Source of the DNA: Prevotella sp.
GTDB lineage: Bacteria; Bacteroidota; Bacteroidia; Bacteroidales; Bacteroidaceae
DNA: 64,000 nt
Direction: 5' to 3'
NCBI GenBank assembly: GCA_017561825.1
Contig: JAFZBK010000036.1
Location: 32,253 to 96,252, forward strand
The position numbers were made by a program, and so were the translations under genes. Positions 43,163-52,858 of this stretch are shown here, one piece after another. A model generated the notes under the pieces. It was not told where the DNA came from and searched no databases. It saw only the letters and a program-made list of their open reading frames with translations. Position 1 is the stretch's first letter, and each line of letters opens with the position of its first letter.

Positions 43163-43984
43163 CTATTTGCCGTGACGATCACGTAATTGCCAAAAAGCCA
43201 CGGCAGCAGCGGCAGCTACGTTGAGTGAATCCACCTGGTGCGACATCGGTATTCGCGCCACATAATCAGTTTGTGCCACCACCTCGTGAGGCAGTCCGTC
43301 GCCCTCTGTTCCCATCACGATGGCTAATCGTTCCTCTTGTATCAACTGTTCATCATCAATGGATACGGAATCGTCGGTCAGTGCCATCGATACCGTTTTG
43401 AATCCCCATTGGTGTAGGATATTCACCGACTCGTCCAGCCAGGTCCAGGGAACCAAGAAGACCGATCCCATTGATACTCTCACTGCTCTACGGTTGTACG
43501 GATCACAGGAGTCGCGAGTAAGTAATACACCGTCAATACCTAATGCTGCAGCAGAACGGAAGATGGCCCCGATATTCGTTGTATCCACCACACCATGAAT
43601 CACTACCACGCGTCGTGCCTCCTTGCAAACCTCTTCCACAGAAGGTGGAGCTGGTCTTCGCATGGCGCAGAGTACACCGCGTGTCAATGTATATCCAGTA
43701 AGTGCCGACAGTAGCTCGCGGTCGCCAGTATAAACGGGGAAGTCAGCATTTTGCTCCTCACACATCTTAATGATGTCGCGGGCATCCCCCTCGATATGCT
43801 TCTTCTCACAAAGAAGGGCTACAGGCTGGTAACCTGCGGATAAGGCTACACGGATGACCTTAGGACTTTCTGCGATGAAGATTCCTTTTTCGGGCTCTAT
43901 CCGATGACGGAGTTGTGCCTCGGTAAGCGTACTGAACAATGCTATTCCCGGATGATCGAGCGAGGTGATTTCAATGGGGGGCAT
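43163..43984 (-). CDS. SpoU/TrmH-family RNA 2'-O-ribose methyltransferase
   Basis: The protein has 273 residues. An N-terminal substrate-binding domain (about 1-95) is followed by the SPOUT knot with motif 1 GVVDTTNIGAIFRSAAALGI, motif 2 AIVMGTEGDGLP and motif 3 RIPMSHQVDSLNVAAAAAVAFW. It transfers a methyl group to a ribose 2'-OH in rRNA or tRNA; the target is not determined. Note that motif 1 has TTNIGA where many members have PxNxG(A). Monocistronic with its own promoter, divergent from the gene at 44098. Confidence 0.88.
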   Translation of the reverse strand: MPPIEITSLDHPGIALFSTLTEAQLRHRIEPEKGIFIAESPKVIRVALSAGYQPVALLCEKKHIEGDARDIIKMCEEQNADFPVYTGDRELLSALTGYTLTRGVLCAMRRPAPPSVEEVCKEARRVVVIHGVVDTTNIGAIFRSAAALGIDGVLLTRDSCDPYNRRAVRVSMGSVFLVPWTWLDESVNILHQWGFKTVSMALTDDSVSIDDEQLIQEERLAIVMGTEGDGLPHEVVAQTDYVARIPMSHQVDSLNVAAAAAVAFWQLRDRHGK

Positions 43985-44009
43985 ACGATGATTTTAATAA
44001 ATTAGACGA

Positions 44010-44017
44010 CAAAGGTA
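44010..44017 (-). promoter_or_regulatory. Promoter -7 box of the SpoU gene
   Basis: The minus strand reads TACCTTTG 26 nt upstream of the ATG. Confidence 0.5.
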
Positions 44018-44059
44018 CAAAAAATCTGCGTAAACGTACGAAATACCAATTATTATTTG

Positions 44060-44067
44060 TATCTTTG
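44060..44067 (+). promoter_or_regulatory. Promoter -7 box of the gene at 44098
   Basis: TATCTTTG lies 30 nt upstream of the ATG; the -33 region is weak. Confidence 0.5.
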
Positions 44068-44097
44068 TTGCGTCAACTATAAATGTAATTAATCAAA

Positions 44098-44586
44098 ATG
44101 AAAAAATCATTATTCATTCTCGTTGCCGTCCTGCTGTGCTGGACCGGTGACGTAAAAGCACAAGAGAGTATGGAGAACAAAACACCCATTCAAGAAGTAC
44201 AGGCCTATCTCAGTGAGTGTGGCGTGTTTTATGTGGCCACCGTTGATGGTGACCAGCCGCGTGTACGCCCCTTCGGTGTGGCCACGATATACGACGGTCG
44301 TCTGTATATCATGACTGGTAAGAAGAAAGATGTGTATAAGCAGATGATCAAGAACGGGAAATTCGAGATCTCAGCCGTTAAGAAATCCGGTGCTGAATGG
44401 ATACGTGTATCTGGCATATTGGTAAATGATGATGACATCAAGGCCAAGCAGTACCTTCTCGATAAGAACCCGTCATTGAAAGGTATGTATAAAGCCGATG
44501 ACGATAATATGGCCGTTCTCTATATCACTAATGGAGAGGCCCGGTTCTGCTCATTCATGGGCGCGGAGCGAAAGGTCAAATTCTGA
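44098..44586 (+). CDS. Pyridoxamine 5'-phosphate oxidase-like flavoprotein with a signal peptide
   Basis: The protein has 162 residues. An N-terminal signal peptide (MKKSLFILVAVLLCWTGDVKA) precedes a split-barrel FMN-binding domain (VFYVATVDGDQPRVRPFGVA, LYIMTGKKKDVYKQM, WIRVSGILVNDDD). Family members bind FMN or F420 and are normally cytosolic. An internal start at 44170 (MENKTPIQEV) would make a cytosolic form, but the promoter position and the good signal peptide favour the longer one. Substrate unknown. Confidence 0.75.
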   Translation: MKKSLFILVAVLLCWTGDVKAQESMENKTPIQEVQAYLSECGVFYVATVDGDQPRVRPFGVATIYDGRLYIMTGKKKDVYKQMIKNGKFEISAVKKSGAEWIRVSGILVNDDDIKAKQYLLDKNPSLKGMYKADDDNMAVLYITNGEARFCSFMGAERKVKF

Positions 44587-44602
44587 CCTTGGCTCCCTCT
44601 AT

Positions 44603-44644
44603 CATGTTTAACTACTAATCCTACATGTTTAACTACTAATCCTA
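44603..44644. repeat. 21-bp perfect tandem duplication
   Basis: A 21-bp unit starting CATGTTTAACTACTAATCC occurs twice (44603 and 44624), ending 6 bp before the start codon of the oxidoreductase gene, where the ribosome binds. Confidence 0.85.
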
Positions 44645-44650
44645 CATAAT

Positions 44651-47600
44651 ATGACTACTGCAACAAATTCGGGGAATCCTCGTCAGTACGAGGCGTTCCT
44701 CGCCGACATCAGGAAGTTCGTTCCTCCTGACCGTATTTATACCGATGAACTACGTACGCTAGGTTGGGGAACAGATGCCAGTTTCTATCGCCAGATCCCT
44801 AAGGTGGTGATCCGTAGCGATGGCGAAGAGCAAATTGCTAAGATTATCCGTGCCTGTAACCAGTACAAGTTGCCGTTCACATTCCGTGCGGCTGGCACCT
44901 CGCTCTCAGGACAAAGTGTGAGCGACTCGGTGCTGATCGTGGCGGGTAAACATTGGGAACGTTATGAGGTGGGGCCTGATCAGGAAACGATCCGTCTGCA
45001 ACCCGGTATCGTCGGCTCTCGTGTCAATGAAATCCTGAAACCTTACGGAAGGGTATTCCCGCCCGATCCTGCCTCCATTGGTAGTGCCATGGTGGGTGGT
45101 ATCGTAATCAATAACGCCTCTGGTATGAACTGCGGTGTTCATGCCAACAGCGACCGTATGATGGTCAGCGCACGTATTATCCTGACTGACGGTACGGTGG
45201 TTGATACAGGTGATGAGAAGAGCAAGGAACTTTTTAGGAAGTCACACCCGGAGTTCATCAAGAAGATTGAGGATCTGCGCGACCGTGTTCGCGCCGATCA
45301 AGAACTGTCTGACCGCATCAAACTGAAATACAGTATCAAGAACGTGACGGGCTTGAATATCCGTCCGCTACTGGCTTACGATGATCCGTTTGACATCATG
45401 GCCCATTGTATGGTGGGTTCTGAAGGAACCTTGGCATTCTTGTCAGAGGTGACCATGAAGACCTTGCACGACTATCCCTTCAAGGCATCAGCCATGGTAT
45501 ATTTCATGACCATGAAGGAGAGCTGTGAGGCCGTGGTGGCCATGAAGAAACTCAAGGCTGATGACGAGGATCTCAAGATGAGTGCTGAGAACCTGATGGT
45601 GAAGAGTGCGGAGATGCTAGACTATAAATCGCTGAGCTCCGTAGATGATCCGGTCTATCTCCAGTATCAGAAGGATGTGGACGCTGGAAAGATCCCAGGT
45701 GTGGAACCAGGTGACTATCATAACCTGACTGCTATTCTGACGGAGACAAAGGGTATTACCCATGAACAGTTGCTGGAGAAGATCGAAAAGATTAAGGAGT
45801 GTCTCTCACAGTTCAGTCTGTATATTCCTGCTGAGTTCACCGAAGATCCCGCAGTTTATGGCAAGTACTGGGCTATCCGCTCAGGTATCTTCCCCTCAGT
45901 GGGCGGTACACGACCAGTAGGTACTTCGTGTCTGATCGAGGATGTGGCATTCCACATCGAGGATCTACCCGAAGCTACAGTGAAACTGCAGAAACTCATT
46001 GCTGATCATGGCTATTCGGATGCCTGCATCTACGGTCATGCGTTCGAAGGAAACTATCACTTCATTCTGAACCAGAGCTTCAAGAGCGAAAGTGAGGTGA
46101 AGCGTTATGAGGAGATGATGCGTGCTGTTGCTCGTCTGGTGGTTGAGGAATACGATGGTTCTTTGAAGGCTGAGCACGGAACTGGTAGGAACATGGCTCC
46201 GTTTGTGAAGTATGAGTGGCGCGAGAAGGCTTATGAGGTGATGAAGGAGCTGAAGGCGATCTTCGATCCTGAGGGTCTGTTGAACCAGGGTGTAATCTTC
46301 AACGATGATCCAGAGTGCTTCATCAAGTGTCTGAAGCCGTTACCCGTGCTCGACTATGATTTCGATAAGGTACCTGATGGCGGTCATTATCTCCATGATG
46401 ATGTTTCTACTGCACAGGAAACCATTGAGGCGGTGAAGCGTGCGAACAAGTGTATCGAATGCGGTTTCTGCGAAGTGAACTGTATGTCGTGCGGTTTAAC
46501 ACTTTCGTCAAGAATGCGTATTGCCGTTCAGCGTGAGATACGCGACCTCGAAAATAGCGGTCGTGACCCGCAGCGACTGGCAACCTTGAAGAAACAATAT
46601 AAGTATTATGGTGACCAGACCTGTGCTACCGACGGACTCTGTTCAACCTCATGTCCGATGAAGATCAATACGGGTGAACTGACACACCTGATCCGTCAGA
46701 TGGACATGCTGAAGAACAAGACCGGTTATAAGGTGGGTGACTATGCAGCCAATCATTTGGCGGGCATCAAGAGCGGTCTTCGTCTGGTACTTGATGTGGC
46801 CAACCTCGGTCATACGGTTCTAGGCTCGTCAATCATGACAGGTATCTGCAATGGCGTGAATAAGATGGGTCTGCCACTATGGACGACCGCCATGCCTAAG
46901 AAGATCAAACAGCCGCGTGCTACACAACTCAAATCACTCAACTCAGAACTGAAAGTGGTGTATTTCCCCAGCTGTATCAACCAGACCATGGGATTGGCAA
47001 AGGGCGCTCCTGTGAAAAATTCATTGGTGGATGAGACCTGTCAACTGCTAAACAAGGCAGGCTATGAGGTGATCTTCCCAGAGGGAATGAACAAGATGTG
47101 CTGCGGACAGATCTGGGAGAGTAAAGGTATGCTCGATATAGCTGACAAGAAGAGTGCGGAACTGGAGGAGGCACTATGGAAAGCTTCTGATGGAGGACGC
47201 TATCCTGTACTTTGTGATCAGAGTCCGTGTCTGCACCGCATGAAGAAGGTGATCAAGCGAATGAAACTCTATGAGCCGGCGGAATTCATCATGACGTTCA
47301 TCAAGGACCGTCTGGAGTTCCATCCCATCGACCGTAAGGTGGCCTTACATGTTACTTGTTCTACACGTGAGATGGGTGTGGCTGATCATCTGATTGCCTT
47401 GGCTAAGCTCTGCTCGACACAGGTTTATCTACCTGAGGGTGTAGGCTGTTGCGGTTTTGCAGGTGATCGTGGCTTTACCTATCCAGAGATGAACAAATAT
47501 GCGCTACGGAAACTGCGCCCGCAAATTGAGAAGTACGACATCGAGGTTGGCTATTCCAATAGTCGTACCTGCGAGATCGGTCTGCAAACCAATACAGGTA

Positions 47601-47656
47601 TTCCGTATATGAGTATCGTGTATCTTGTGAATGAATGTACAACGAAGAAGGATTAA
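44651..47656 (+). CDS. FAD- and Fe-S-binding oxidoreductase (GlcD-GlcF-like fusion)
   Basis: The protein has 1001 residues. About 1-560 are a PCMH-type FAD-binding flavoprotein (FRAAGTSLSGQSVSDSVLI, GSAMVGGIVINNASGMNCG, and a C-terminal FAD-oxidase domain with KAEHGTGRNMAPF). About 600-690 are a two-cluster ferredoxin domain (CIECGFCEVNC, CATDGLCSTSCP). About 760-1000 hold two CCG-type cysteine domains (CCGQIWESKG; GVGCCGFAGDRGF). Such fusions oxidise 2-hydroxy acids, typically D-lactate or glycolate, and pass electrons to quinone or another acceptor. The preceding gene ends 64 bp upstream, so operon structure is unclear. The substrate is inferred from family. Confidence 0.88.
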   Translation: MTTATNSGNPRQYEAFLADIRKFVPPDRIYTDELRTLGWGTDASFYRQIPKVVIRSDGEEQIAKIIRACNQYKLPFTFRAAGTSLSGQSVSDSVLIVAGKHWERYEVGPDQETIRLQPGIVGSRVNEILKPYGRVFPPDPASIGSAMVGGIVINNASGMNCGVHANSDRMMVSARIILTDGTVVDTGDEKSKELFRKSHPEFIKKIEDLRDRVRADQELSDRIKLKYSIKNVTGLNIRPLLAYDDPFDIMAHCMVGSEGTLAFLSEVTMKTLHDYPFKASAMVYFMTMKESCEAVVAMKKLKADDEDLKMSAENLMVKSAEMLDYKSLSSVDDPVYLQYQKDVDAGKIPGVEPGDYHNLTAILTETKGITHEQLLEKIEKIKECLSQFSLYIPAEFTEDPAVYGKYWAIRSGIFPSVGGTRPVGTSCLIEDVAFHIEDLPEATVKLQKLIADHGYSDACIYGHAFEGNYHFILNQSFKSESEVKRYEEMMRAVARLVVEEYDGSLKAEHGTGRNMAPFVKYEWREKAYEVMKELKAIFDPEGLLNQGVIFNDDPECFIKCLKPLPVLDYDFDKVPDGGHYLHDDVSTAQETIEAVKRANKCIECGFCEVNCMSCGLTLSSRMRIAVQREIRDLENSGRDPQRLATLKKQYKYYGDQTCATDGLCSTSCPMKINTGELTHLIRQMDMLKNKTGYKVGDYAANHLAGIKSGLRLVLDVANLGHTVLGSSIMTGICNGVNKMGLPLWTTAMPKKIKQPRATQLKSLNSELKVVYFPSCINQTMGLAKGAPVKNSLVDETCQLLNKAGYEVIFPEGMNKMCCGQIWESKGMLDIADKKSAELEEALWKASDGGRYPVLCDQSPCLHRMKKVIKRMKLYEPAEFIMTFIKDRLEFHPIDRKVALHVTCSTREMGVADHLIALAKLCSTQVYLPEGVGCCGFAGDRGFTYPEMNKYALRKLRPQIEKYDIEVGYSNSRTCEIGLQTNTGIPYMSIVYLVNECTTKKD

Positions 47657-47677
47657 GATTAACTAAACAATAAAGAT

Positions 47678-48385
47678 ATGAGTAAAACACCAACTCCCCA
47701 TATCGGGGCAAAGAAAGGCGAAATCGCTGAGACAGTAATCATGGCGGGTGATCCGCTACGTGCTAAACTGATGGCTGAACGGTTCCTGGAGAATCCCGTG
47801 CAGTTCAACAATGTTCGAGGTATGCTGGGCTATACGGGTACCTATAAAGGTAAACGGGTCAGCGTGATGGGTCATGGTATGGGCATGCCGTCCATCGGTA
47901 TCTATACCTATGAACTCTATAATTTCTATGGTGTGAAGACCATCATCCGCGTGGGATCGGCAGGATCCATCAATATGGACCTCCATATCGGTGACCTCGC
48001 CATTGCGATGGGTGCTTGTACCAATAGTAATTATGCCGACCAGTATGAGATGCCTGGCACCTATGCACCGATAGCCGACTTCAGTCTGGTTCGTGCTGCA
48101 GCAGAGGCATGTGAGAAATTCGGTTATAACTACAAAGTAGGAAACGTGCTGTCATCTGATGTGTTCTATGGCGAGAACCCACATAACGATAAATGGATCA
48201 ACATGGGTGTACTGGCCGTGGAGATGGAGATTGCTGCCTTGTATATGAATGCAGCCCGCTCAGGTAATCGCGCTTTGGGTATCTGTACCATCTCTGACCA
48301 TATCCTGACAGGTGAGGCAACATCGGCAGAGGAGCGTCAGAACAGCTTCACCCACATGATGGATGTAGCGTTCTCTCTGATCTAA
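47678..48385 (+). CDS. deoD: Purine nucleoside phosphorylase, DeoD type
   Basis: The protein has 235 residues. [24 protein letters not shown] is the hexameric PNP N-terminus, with His at residue 8 reaching the neighbouring active site. VGSAGSIN supplies phosphate binding, VEMEIAALY (about residue 180) the ribose contact, and [10 protein letters not shown] the catalytic Asp. It phosphorolyses inosine, guanosine or adenosine nucleosides in the cytosol. It begins 21 bp after the oxidoreductase gene, so the two may be co-transcribed. Confidence 0.95.
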   Translation: MSKTPTPHIGAKKGEIAETVIMAGDPLRAKLMAERFLENPVQFNNVRGMLGYTGTYKGKRVSVMGHGMGMPSIGIYTYELYNFYGVKTIIRVGSAGSINMDLHIGDLAIAMGACTNSNYADQYEMPGTYAPIADFSLVRAAAEACEKFGYNYKVGNVLSSDVFYGENPHNDKWINMGVLAVEMEIAALYMNAARSGNRALGICTISDHILTGEATSAEERQNSFTHMMDVAFSLI

Positions 48386-48409
48386 ACCTATAGACGATAA
48401 CAAAACATT

Positions 48410-48440
48410 TGTAGAGGCGTCACATCGTGGCGTCTCTATA
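48410..48440. repeat. Palindromic intergenic element between deoD and ettA
   Basis: TAGAGGCGTC (48412-48421) pairs with GGCGTCTCTA (48429-48438) with two wobble pairs. There is no T-tract on the plus strand, so it is a weak terminator at best. GTAGAGRCG-type palindromes are a common interspersed element in Bacteroidales, recalled rather than searched. Confidence 0.5.
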
Positions 48441-48453
48441 TAATACATGAATT

Positions 48454-50151
48454 ATGGCAACAGTTGACGACAAGAAAGTAATCTTCTCGATGGTTGGAGT
48501 GAGCAAGACCATCCAGCAGAACCAGAAACAAGTGCTCAAAAATATCTACCTGAGCTTCTTCTATGGAGCAAAGATCGGTATTATCGGTCTGAACGGTGCG
48601 GGTAAGTCCACATTGATGAAGATCATAGCAGGACTGGATCAGCAGTTTCAAGGACAAGTGGTGTGGAGTCCAGGCTATACCGTGGGCTATCTGCCACAGG
48701 ATCCTCCGCTAAACGAGGAGAAAACCGTGAAGGAGAACGTGATGGAAGGAGTGCAGCATGTGTACGACGCACTGGCTGAGTATGATGAGATCAATGTGAA
48801 GTTCGGTCTGTCGGAATACTATGAGGATCCCGACAAGATGGACAAACTGATGACTCGTCAGGCAGAACTGCAGGATATCATTGACTCTACCGATGCGTGG
48901 AACATGGATTCAAAACTGGATCGTGCCATGGCAGCCTTGAACTGTCCTCCGGGTGACTGGAGTGTGAAGACGCTTTCCGGTGGTGAGCGTCGACGTGTGG
49001 CTCTTTGTTGTCTGCTGCTCCAGAAGCCTGATGTGCTTTTGCTCGACGAGCCTACCAACCACCTGGATGCTGAGAGTATCGACTGGCTGGAACAGCACCT
49101 GCAGCAGTATGAGGGTACGGTGATTGCCGTTACGCACGACCGTTACTTCCTGGATGATGTGGCAGAGTGGATTCTGGAACTCGACCGTGGTGAAGGTATT
49201 CCTTGGAAAGGTAACTATTCATCATGGTTGGAACAGAAATCACAACGCTTGGCCCAGGAGGAGAAGACCGCCTCGAAGCGTCGTAAGACATTGGAGCGCG
49301 AGTTGGAGTGGGTACGCATGGCACCCAAGGCTCGTCATGCCAAGGGTAAGGCTCGTCTGAACTCGTATGAGATGATGCTTAATGAGGAGCAGAAACAGAA
49401 GGAGGAGAAACTGGAGATCTTTATTCCTAATGGTCCGCGACTGGGTAACAAGGTCATCGAGGCAGAGCATGTAGCGAAGGCTTATGGTGAGAAAACACTC
49501 TTCTCTGATCTGAACTTCATGCTTCCACCAAATGGTATCGTTGGCGTGATCGGTCCTAATGGTGCTGGTAAGACAACCCTTTTCCGGCTAATCATGAACC
49601 TTGAACAGCCCGATGCAGGAACGTTCAGCATCGGTGATACGGTGAAACTTTCTTATGTAGATCAGCAGCATAAGGATATTGATCCTGAGAAGTCCGTTTA
49701 TCAGGTGGTGAGTCAGGGTAATGAAACCATCCGTATGGGTGGGAAAGATGTGAACGTGCGGGCATACTTGTCGCGTTTCAACTTCAGCGGAGCCGACCAA
49801 GAGAAGAAATGTGCCGTGCTTTCTGGTGGTGAACGGAACCGTCTGCATCTGGCCATTGCCCTGAAACAAGAGGGTAATGTATTACTTTTAGACGAGCCTA
49901 CCAACGATATAGATGTCAATACGTTACGGGCATTGGAGGAAGGACTTGAAGCCTTTGCGGGTTGTGCCGTTATTATCAGTCACGACCGTTGGTTCCTGGA
50001 TCGTATCTGTACCCATATCCTGGCATTCGAAGGGGAGGGTAGTGTCTTCTATTTCGAAGGAAACTACAGTGAGTATGAGGCCAACAAAGCACAACGTCTC
50101 GGACTGGAAGAGCCTAAGCGTGCTCGTTATCGTAAACTGATGGATGAGTAG
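48454..50151 (+). CDS. ettA: Energy-dependent translational throttle protein EttA (ABC-F ATPase)
   Basis: The protein has 565 residues with no membrane segments and two ABC cassettes. Cassette 1 has Walker A GLNGAGKSTL, signature LSGGERRRVALC and Walker B LLLDEPTNHLDAES. Cassette 2 has GPNGAGKTTL, LSGGERNRLHLAIA and LLLDEPTNDIDVN. The interdomain P-site linker (about residues 250-330) carries the EttA-type segment RELEWVRMAPKARHAKGKARL. EttA gates ribosomes into elongation according to the ADP/ATP ratio. Its end overlaps the longest reading of the SusC gene, but not the chosen start. Confidence 0.95.
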   Translation: MATVDDKKVIFSMVGVSKTIQQNQKQVLKNIYLSFFYGAKIGIIGLNGAGKSTLMKIIAGLDQQFQGQVVWSPGYTVGYLPQDPPLNEEKTVKENVMEGVQHVYDALAEYDEINVKFGLSEYYEDPDKMDKLMTRQAELQDIIDSTDAWNMDSKLDRAMAALNCPPGDWSVKTLSGGERRRVALCCLLLQKPDVLLLDEPTNHLDAESIDWLEQHLQQYEGTVIAVTHDRYFLDDVAEWILELDRGEGIPWKGNYSSWLEQKSQRLAQEEKTASKRRKTLERELEWVRMAPKARHAKGKARLNSYEMMLNEEQKQKEEKLEIFIPNGPRLGNKVIEAEHVAKAYGEKTLFSDLNFMLPPNGIVGVIGPNGAGKTTLFRLIMNLEQPDAGTFSIGDTVKLSYVDQQHKDIDPEKSVYQVVSQGNETIRMGGKDVNVRAYLSRFNFSGADQEKKCAVLSGGERNRLHLAIALKQEGNVLLLDEPTNDIDVNTLRALEEGLEAFAGCAVIISHDRWFLDRICTHILAFEGEGSVFYFEGNYSEYEANKAQRLGLEEPKRARYRKLMDE

Positions 50152-50170
50152 TCAATTAAGCATTGATCGA

Positions 50171-52840
50171 ATGAAGAATAACGTATTGCTGTTTGTAACC
50201 CTATTGTTGTCTGCGTCAGCATCGGCTCAGATACAACAAAGAGATACAACGACCGCCGTACGGGTGGGTTACTCCAGCGGTAACAAAAACACGCTGGCTG
50301 GTGCTGTGGATAAGGTTACCGGTGAACAAATGAACAAAGGACTTGTCACCTCGTCAATCGATGCCTTGAGCGGTCAGGCGGCTGGTGTGCAGGTAACGAC
50401 AGGTGGTAATCAGGAGGCCATGGTGAGTGCCGTTCGTGTGAGGGGTACTACCTCACTGACGGGTGGTAACGACCCGCTGGTCATCATCGATGGTGTGACC
50501 TCTGATTTGGCAACACTCTCTACCATCTATCCTGCCGATATCGAAAGCTTCATCATTCTGAAGGATGCTTCAGAGACGGCACAGTACGGATCACGTGGTG
50601 CTGCCGGTGTTATCCAGGTGGTAACGAAGAAAGGACGGGAGTCGCAGTTCCATATCAGTTTCGACGGAACGGTGGGTTTCGAGGACATCTACAAACAGGT
50701 CAATATGCTCAATGCAGCCCAATTCCGTCAGGCTGCTACCAATCTTGGACTTGCCTATATTGACAAAGGGGCGGACACCAATTTCTCCAAGAGTATTCAA
50801 CGTACTGGTTTCGTGCAGAACAATCATATAGCCTTCGGTGGAGGATCAGAGACGGCTAACTATCGTGCTTCAGTGGGTATGATGGATCACAGGAAGGTGA
50901 TGAAGACCAGTAACTATCGTACCTACATTGCCAAACTCGACATCTCCCAACAGGCATTCGAGAACCGTATGACCGTCGATCTGGGTCTTTTCGGCTCGCT
51001 CCAGAAAAACAACTACCTGCCCTTCCAACAGAAACTGTTATACTCTTCCCACACCTTTAACCCTACCTTCCCCGACGGAGCCAATAGTGATGGAACCTAC
51101 AATCAGGTTACGGATGCGCTTTGGATCAATAATCCCAATTCGCTGTTGACGATGAAGCAGGATGAGGACAACGGGCACTTTAATGTTCATTTGAATGCGA
51201 CCTACAGTCTGCTGGAAAACTTGAAACTACGGGTGTTCGGCTCATACAGTTATAATACCGTGAACAATTCTCACTTTTATCCAACCATTGTGTGGAGTCA
51301 TGGTGAGGCGTATCGCGGTAATGACAAGAGCGAGGAGTCGTTGGGAAATATCTCGCTCGACTATACTCTTAAATGGCAGCATTCTTCCCTGAACCTGATG
51401 GGACTGGTGGAAGAGAGCATGGAGAAGGGGACAGGCTTCTATACCACTGTATCGAACTTCTCTTCTGATGCATTTGGCTATGATAAACTTTCTGCAGGAG
51501 CCGCACGGCCTTGGGACGGTACCGATTCTTATTATACCGACGCACACATGGAATCGTTCCTGCTACATGCCCAGTATTCTTTATTGGATAGATATACCCT
51601 CACTGCCAATGCCCGTGCCGATGCCTCATCGAAGTTCGGTAAGAATAACCGTCAGGGTTTCTTCCCTTCGGTCAGTGGTGCATGGGTGATCAGTAAGGAG
51701 TCATGGATGAAGGACCTGAAGCTGATCAACAATGCCAAGTTGCGTGTGGGCTATGGACTTTCTGGTAACCTCGGTGGTATTGGTCCTTATAACTCCATGC
51801 AGCTCATACAGCCCAATGGCGTGGTATCAGTGGACGGCGCACTTGTCACTACTTTAGGTATTATCCGTAATGCCAATCCCGATCTGAAATGGGAGGTTAA
51901 ACGCACATTCAACATGGGTCTCGATCTGTTGCTATGGGATAGTCGTATTGCACTTACCATGGATTTCTACCAGTCAAAGACCACCGATATGCTTTATGTC
52001 TATGATGTGCCGGTGCCACCATTTACCTATGACAAGCTGCTGGCCAATATGGGCTCGATGAAGAACAGCGGACTTGAAATCGGTTTTGGTATTACGCCAT
52101 TGCGTACCAAGGATATGGATCTGACCATCAACATGAACTGGAGTTTTGAGCGCAACAAACTCATTTCGCTCGACGGCGATTATAACGGTCAGCACCTGAC
52201 AGCACCGAAGATGAAAGGAATCTCATCTCTATGGGGACCTGGCTTCCATGGTGCATCCGATGTGGTCATGCAGATTGTTGGACAACCGTTAGGTGTTTTC
52301 TACCTGCCGCATTGTAAAGGTCTGGCGAAAGATGATGATGGCTCGTTGTATTATGATGTGACCAGCGAGAAATACATCTGCGGACAGGCCACGCCTAAGG
52401 CCATGATGGGTTCTAATATCGCCTTCCGTTATCGTCATTGGGATGTAACCTTACAGATGAATGGTGCCTTCGGGCATAAGATCTATAACGGTACCAAACT
52501 GAACTATATGAATATGTTGTCGTTACCCAACTACAACGTGATGCAGGGTGCACCTGAAATGAATATCCAGGATCAGACCATCAGCGACTACTGGTTGGAA
52601 AGGGGCGACTATGTGAATATCGATTACCTGACCATTGGCTGGACCGTTCCTCTGCATTCTAAATTCGTGAAGGGCTTGCGCATCGCTGGATCGATCAATA
52701 ATCTTGCCACGATTACTGGCTACAGCGGACTGACACCGATGATCAACTCAAGTGTCATCAATGGTACGCTGGGCTTAGATGACAAGAATGTCATTCCTCC
52801 CTATCGTAGTTATACCATGAGTCTTAGTATTCAGTTCTGA
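50171..52840 (+). CDS. SusC/RagA-type TonB-dependent outer membrane transporter, short form
   Basis: The start at 50171 gives a signal peptide (MKNNVLLFVTLLLSASASA). The 889-residue product reaches the plug at once: AVRVGYSSGNKNTLAGAVDKV, then VRVRGTTSLTGGNDPLVIIDGV and GSRGAAGVIQVVTKKG. The N-terminal carboxypeptidase-regulatory-like domain of about 80 residues found in most SusC proteins is absent. A 22-strand barrel follows, ending in an aromatic strand (YTMSLSIQF). It would import an oligosaccharide with the SusD lipoprotein encoded 18 bp downstream. No regulator is adjacent to the pair. Confidence 0.9.
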   Translation: MKNNVLLFVTLLLSASASAQIQQRDTTTAVRVGYSSGNKNTLAGAVDKVTGEQMNKGLVTSSIDALSGQAAGVQVTTGGNQEAMVSAVRVRGTTSLTGGNDPLVIIDGVTSDLATLSTIYPADIESFIILKDASETAQYGSRGAAGVIQVVTKKGRESQFHISFDGTVGFEDIYKQVNMLNAAQFRQAATNLGLAYIDKGADTNFSKSIQRTGFVQNNHIAFGGGSETANYRASVGMMDHRKVMKTSNYRTYIAKLDISQQAFENRMTVDLGLFGSLQKNNYLPFQQKLLYSSHTFNPTFPDGANSDGTYNQVTDALWINNPNSLLTMKQDEDNGHFNVHLNATYSLLENLKLRVFGSYSYNTVNNSHFYPTIVWSHGEAYRGNDKSEESLGNISLDYTLKWQHSSLNLMGLVEESMEKGTGFYTTVSNFSSDAFGYDKLSAGAARPWDGTDSYYTDAHMESFLLHAQYSLLDRYTLTANARADASSKFGKNNRQGFFPSVSGAWVISKESWMKDLKLINNAKLRVGYGLSGNLGGIGPYNSMQLIQPNGVVSVDGALVTTLGIIRNANPDLKWEVKRTFNMGLDLLLWDSRIALTMDFYQSKTTDMLYVYDVPVPPFTYDKLLANMGSMKNSGLEIGFGITPLRTKDMDLTINMNWSFERNKLISLDGDYNGQHLTAPKMKGISSLWGPGFHGASDVVMQIVGQPLGVFYLPHCKGLAKDDDGSLYYDVTSEKYICGQATPKAMMGSNIAFRYRHWDVTLQMNGAFGHKIYNGTKLNYMNMLSLPNYNVMQGAPEMNIQDQTISDYWLERGDYVNIDYLTIGWTVPLHSKFVKGLRIAGSINNLATITGYSGLTPMINSSVINGTLGLDDKNVIPPYRSYTMSLSIQF

Positions 52841-52858
52841 TAAAAATAATAAGTAATT

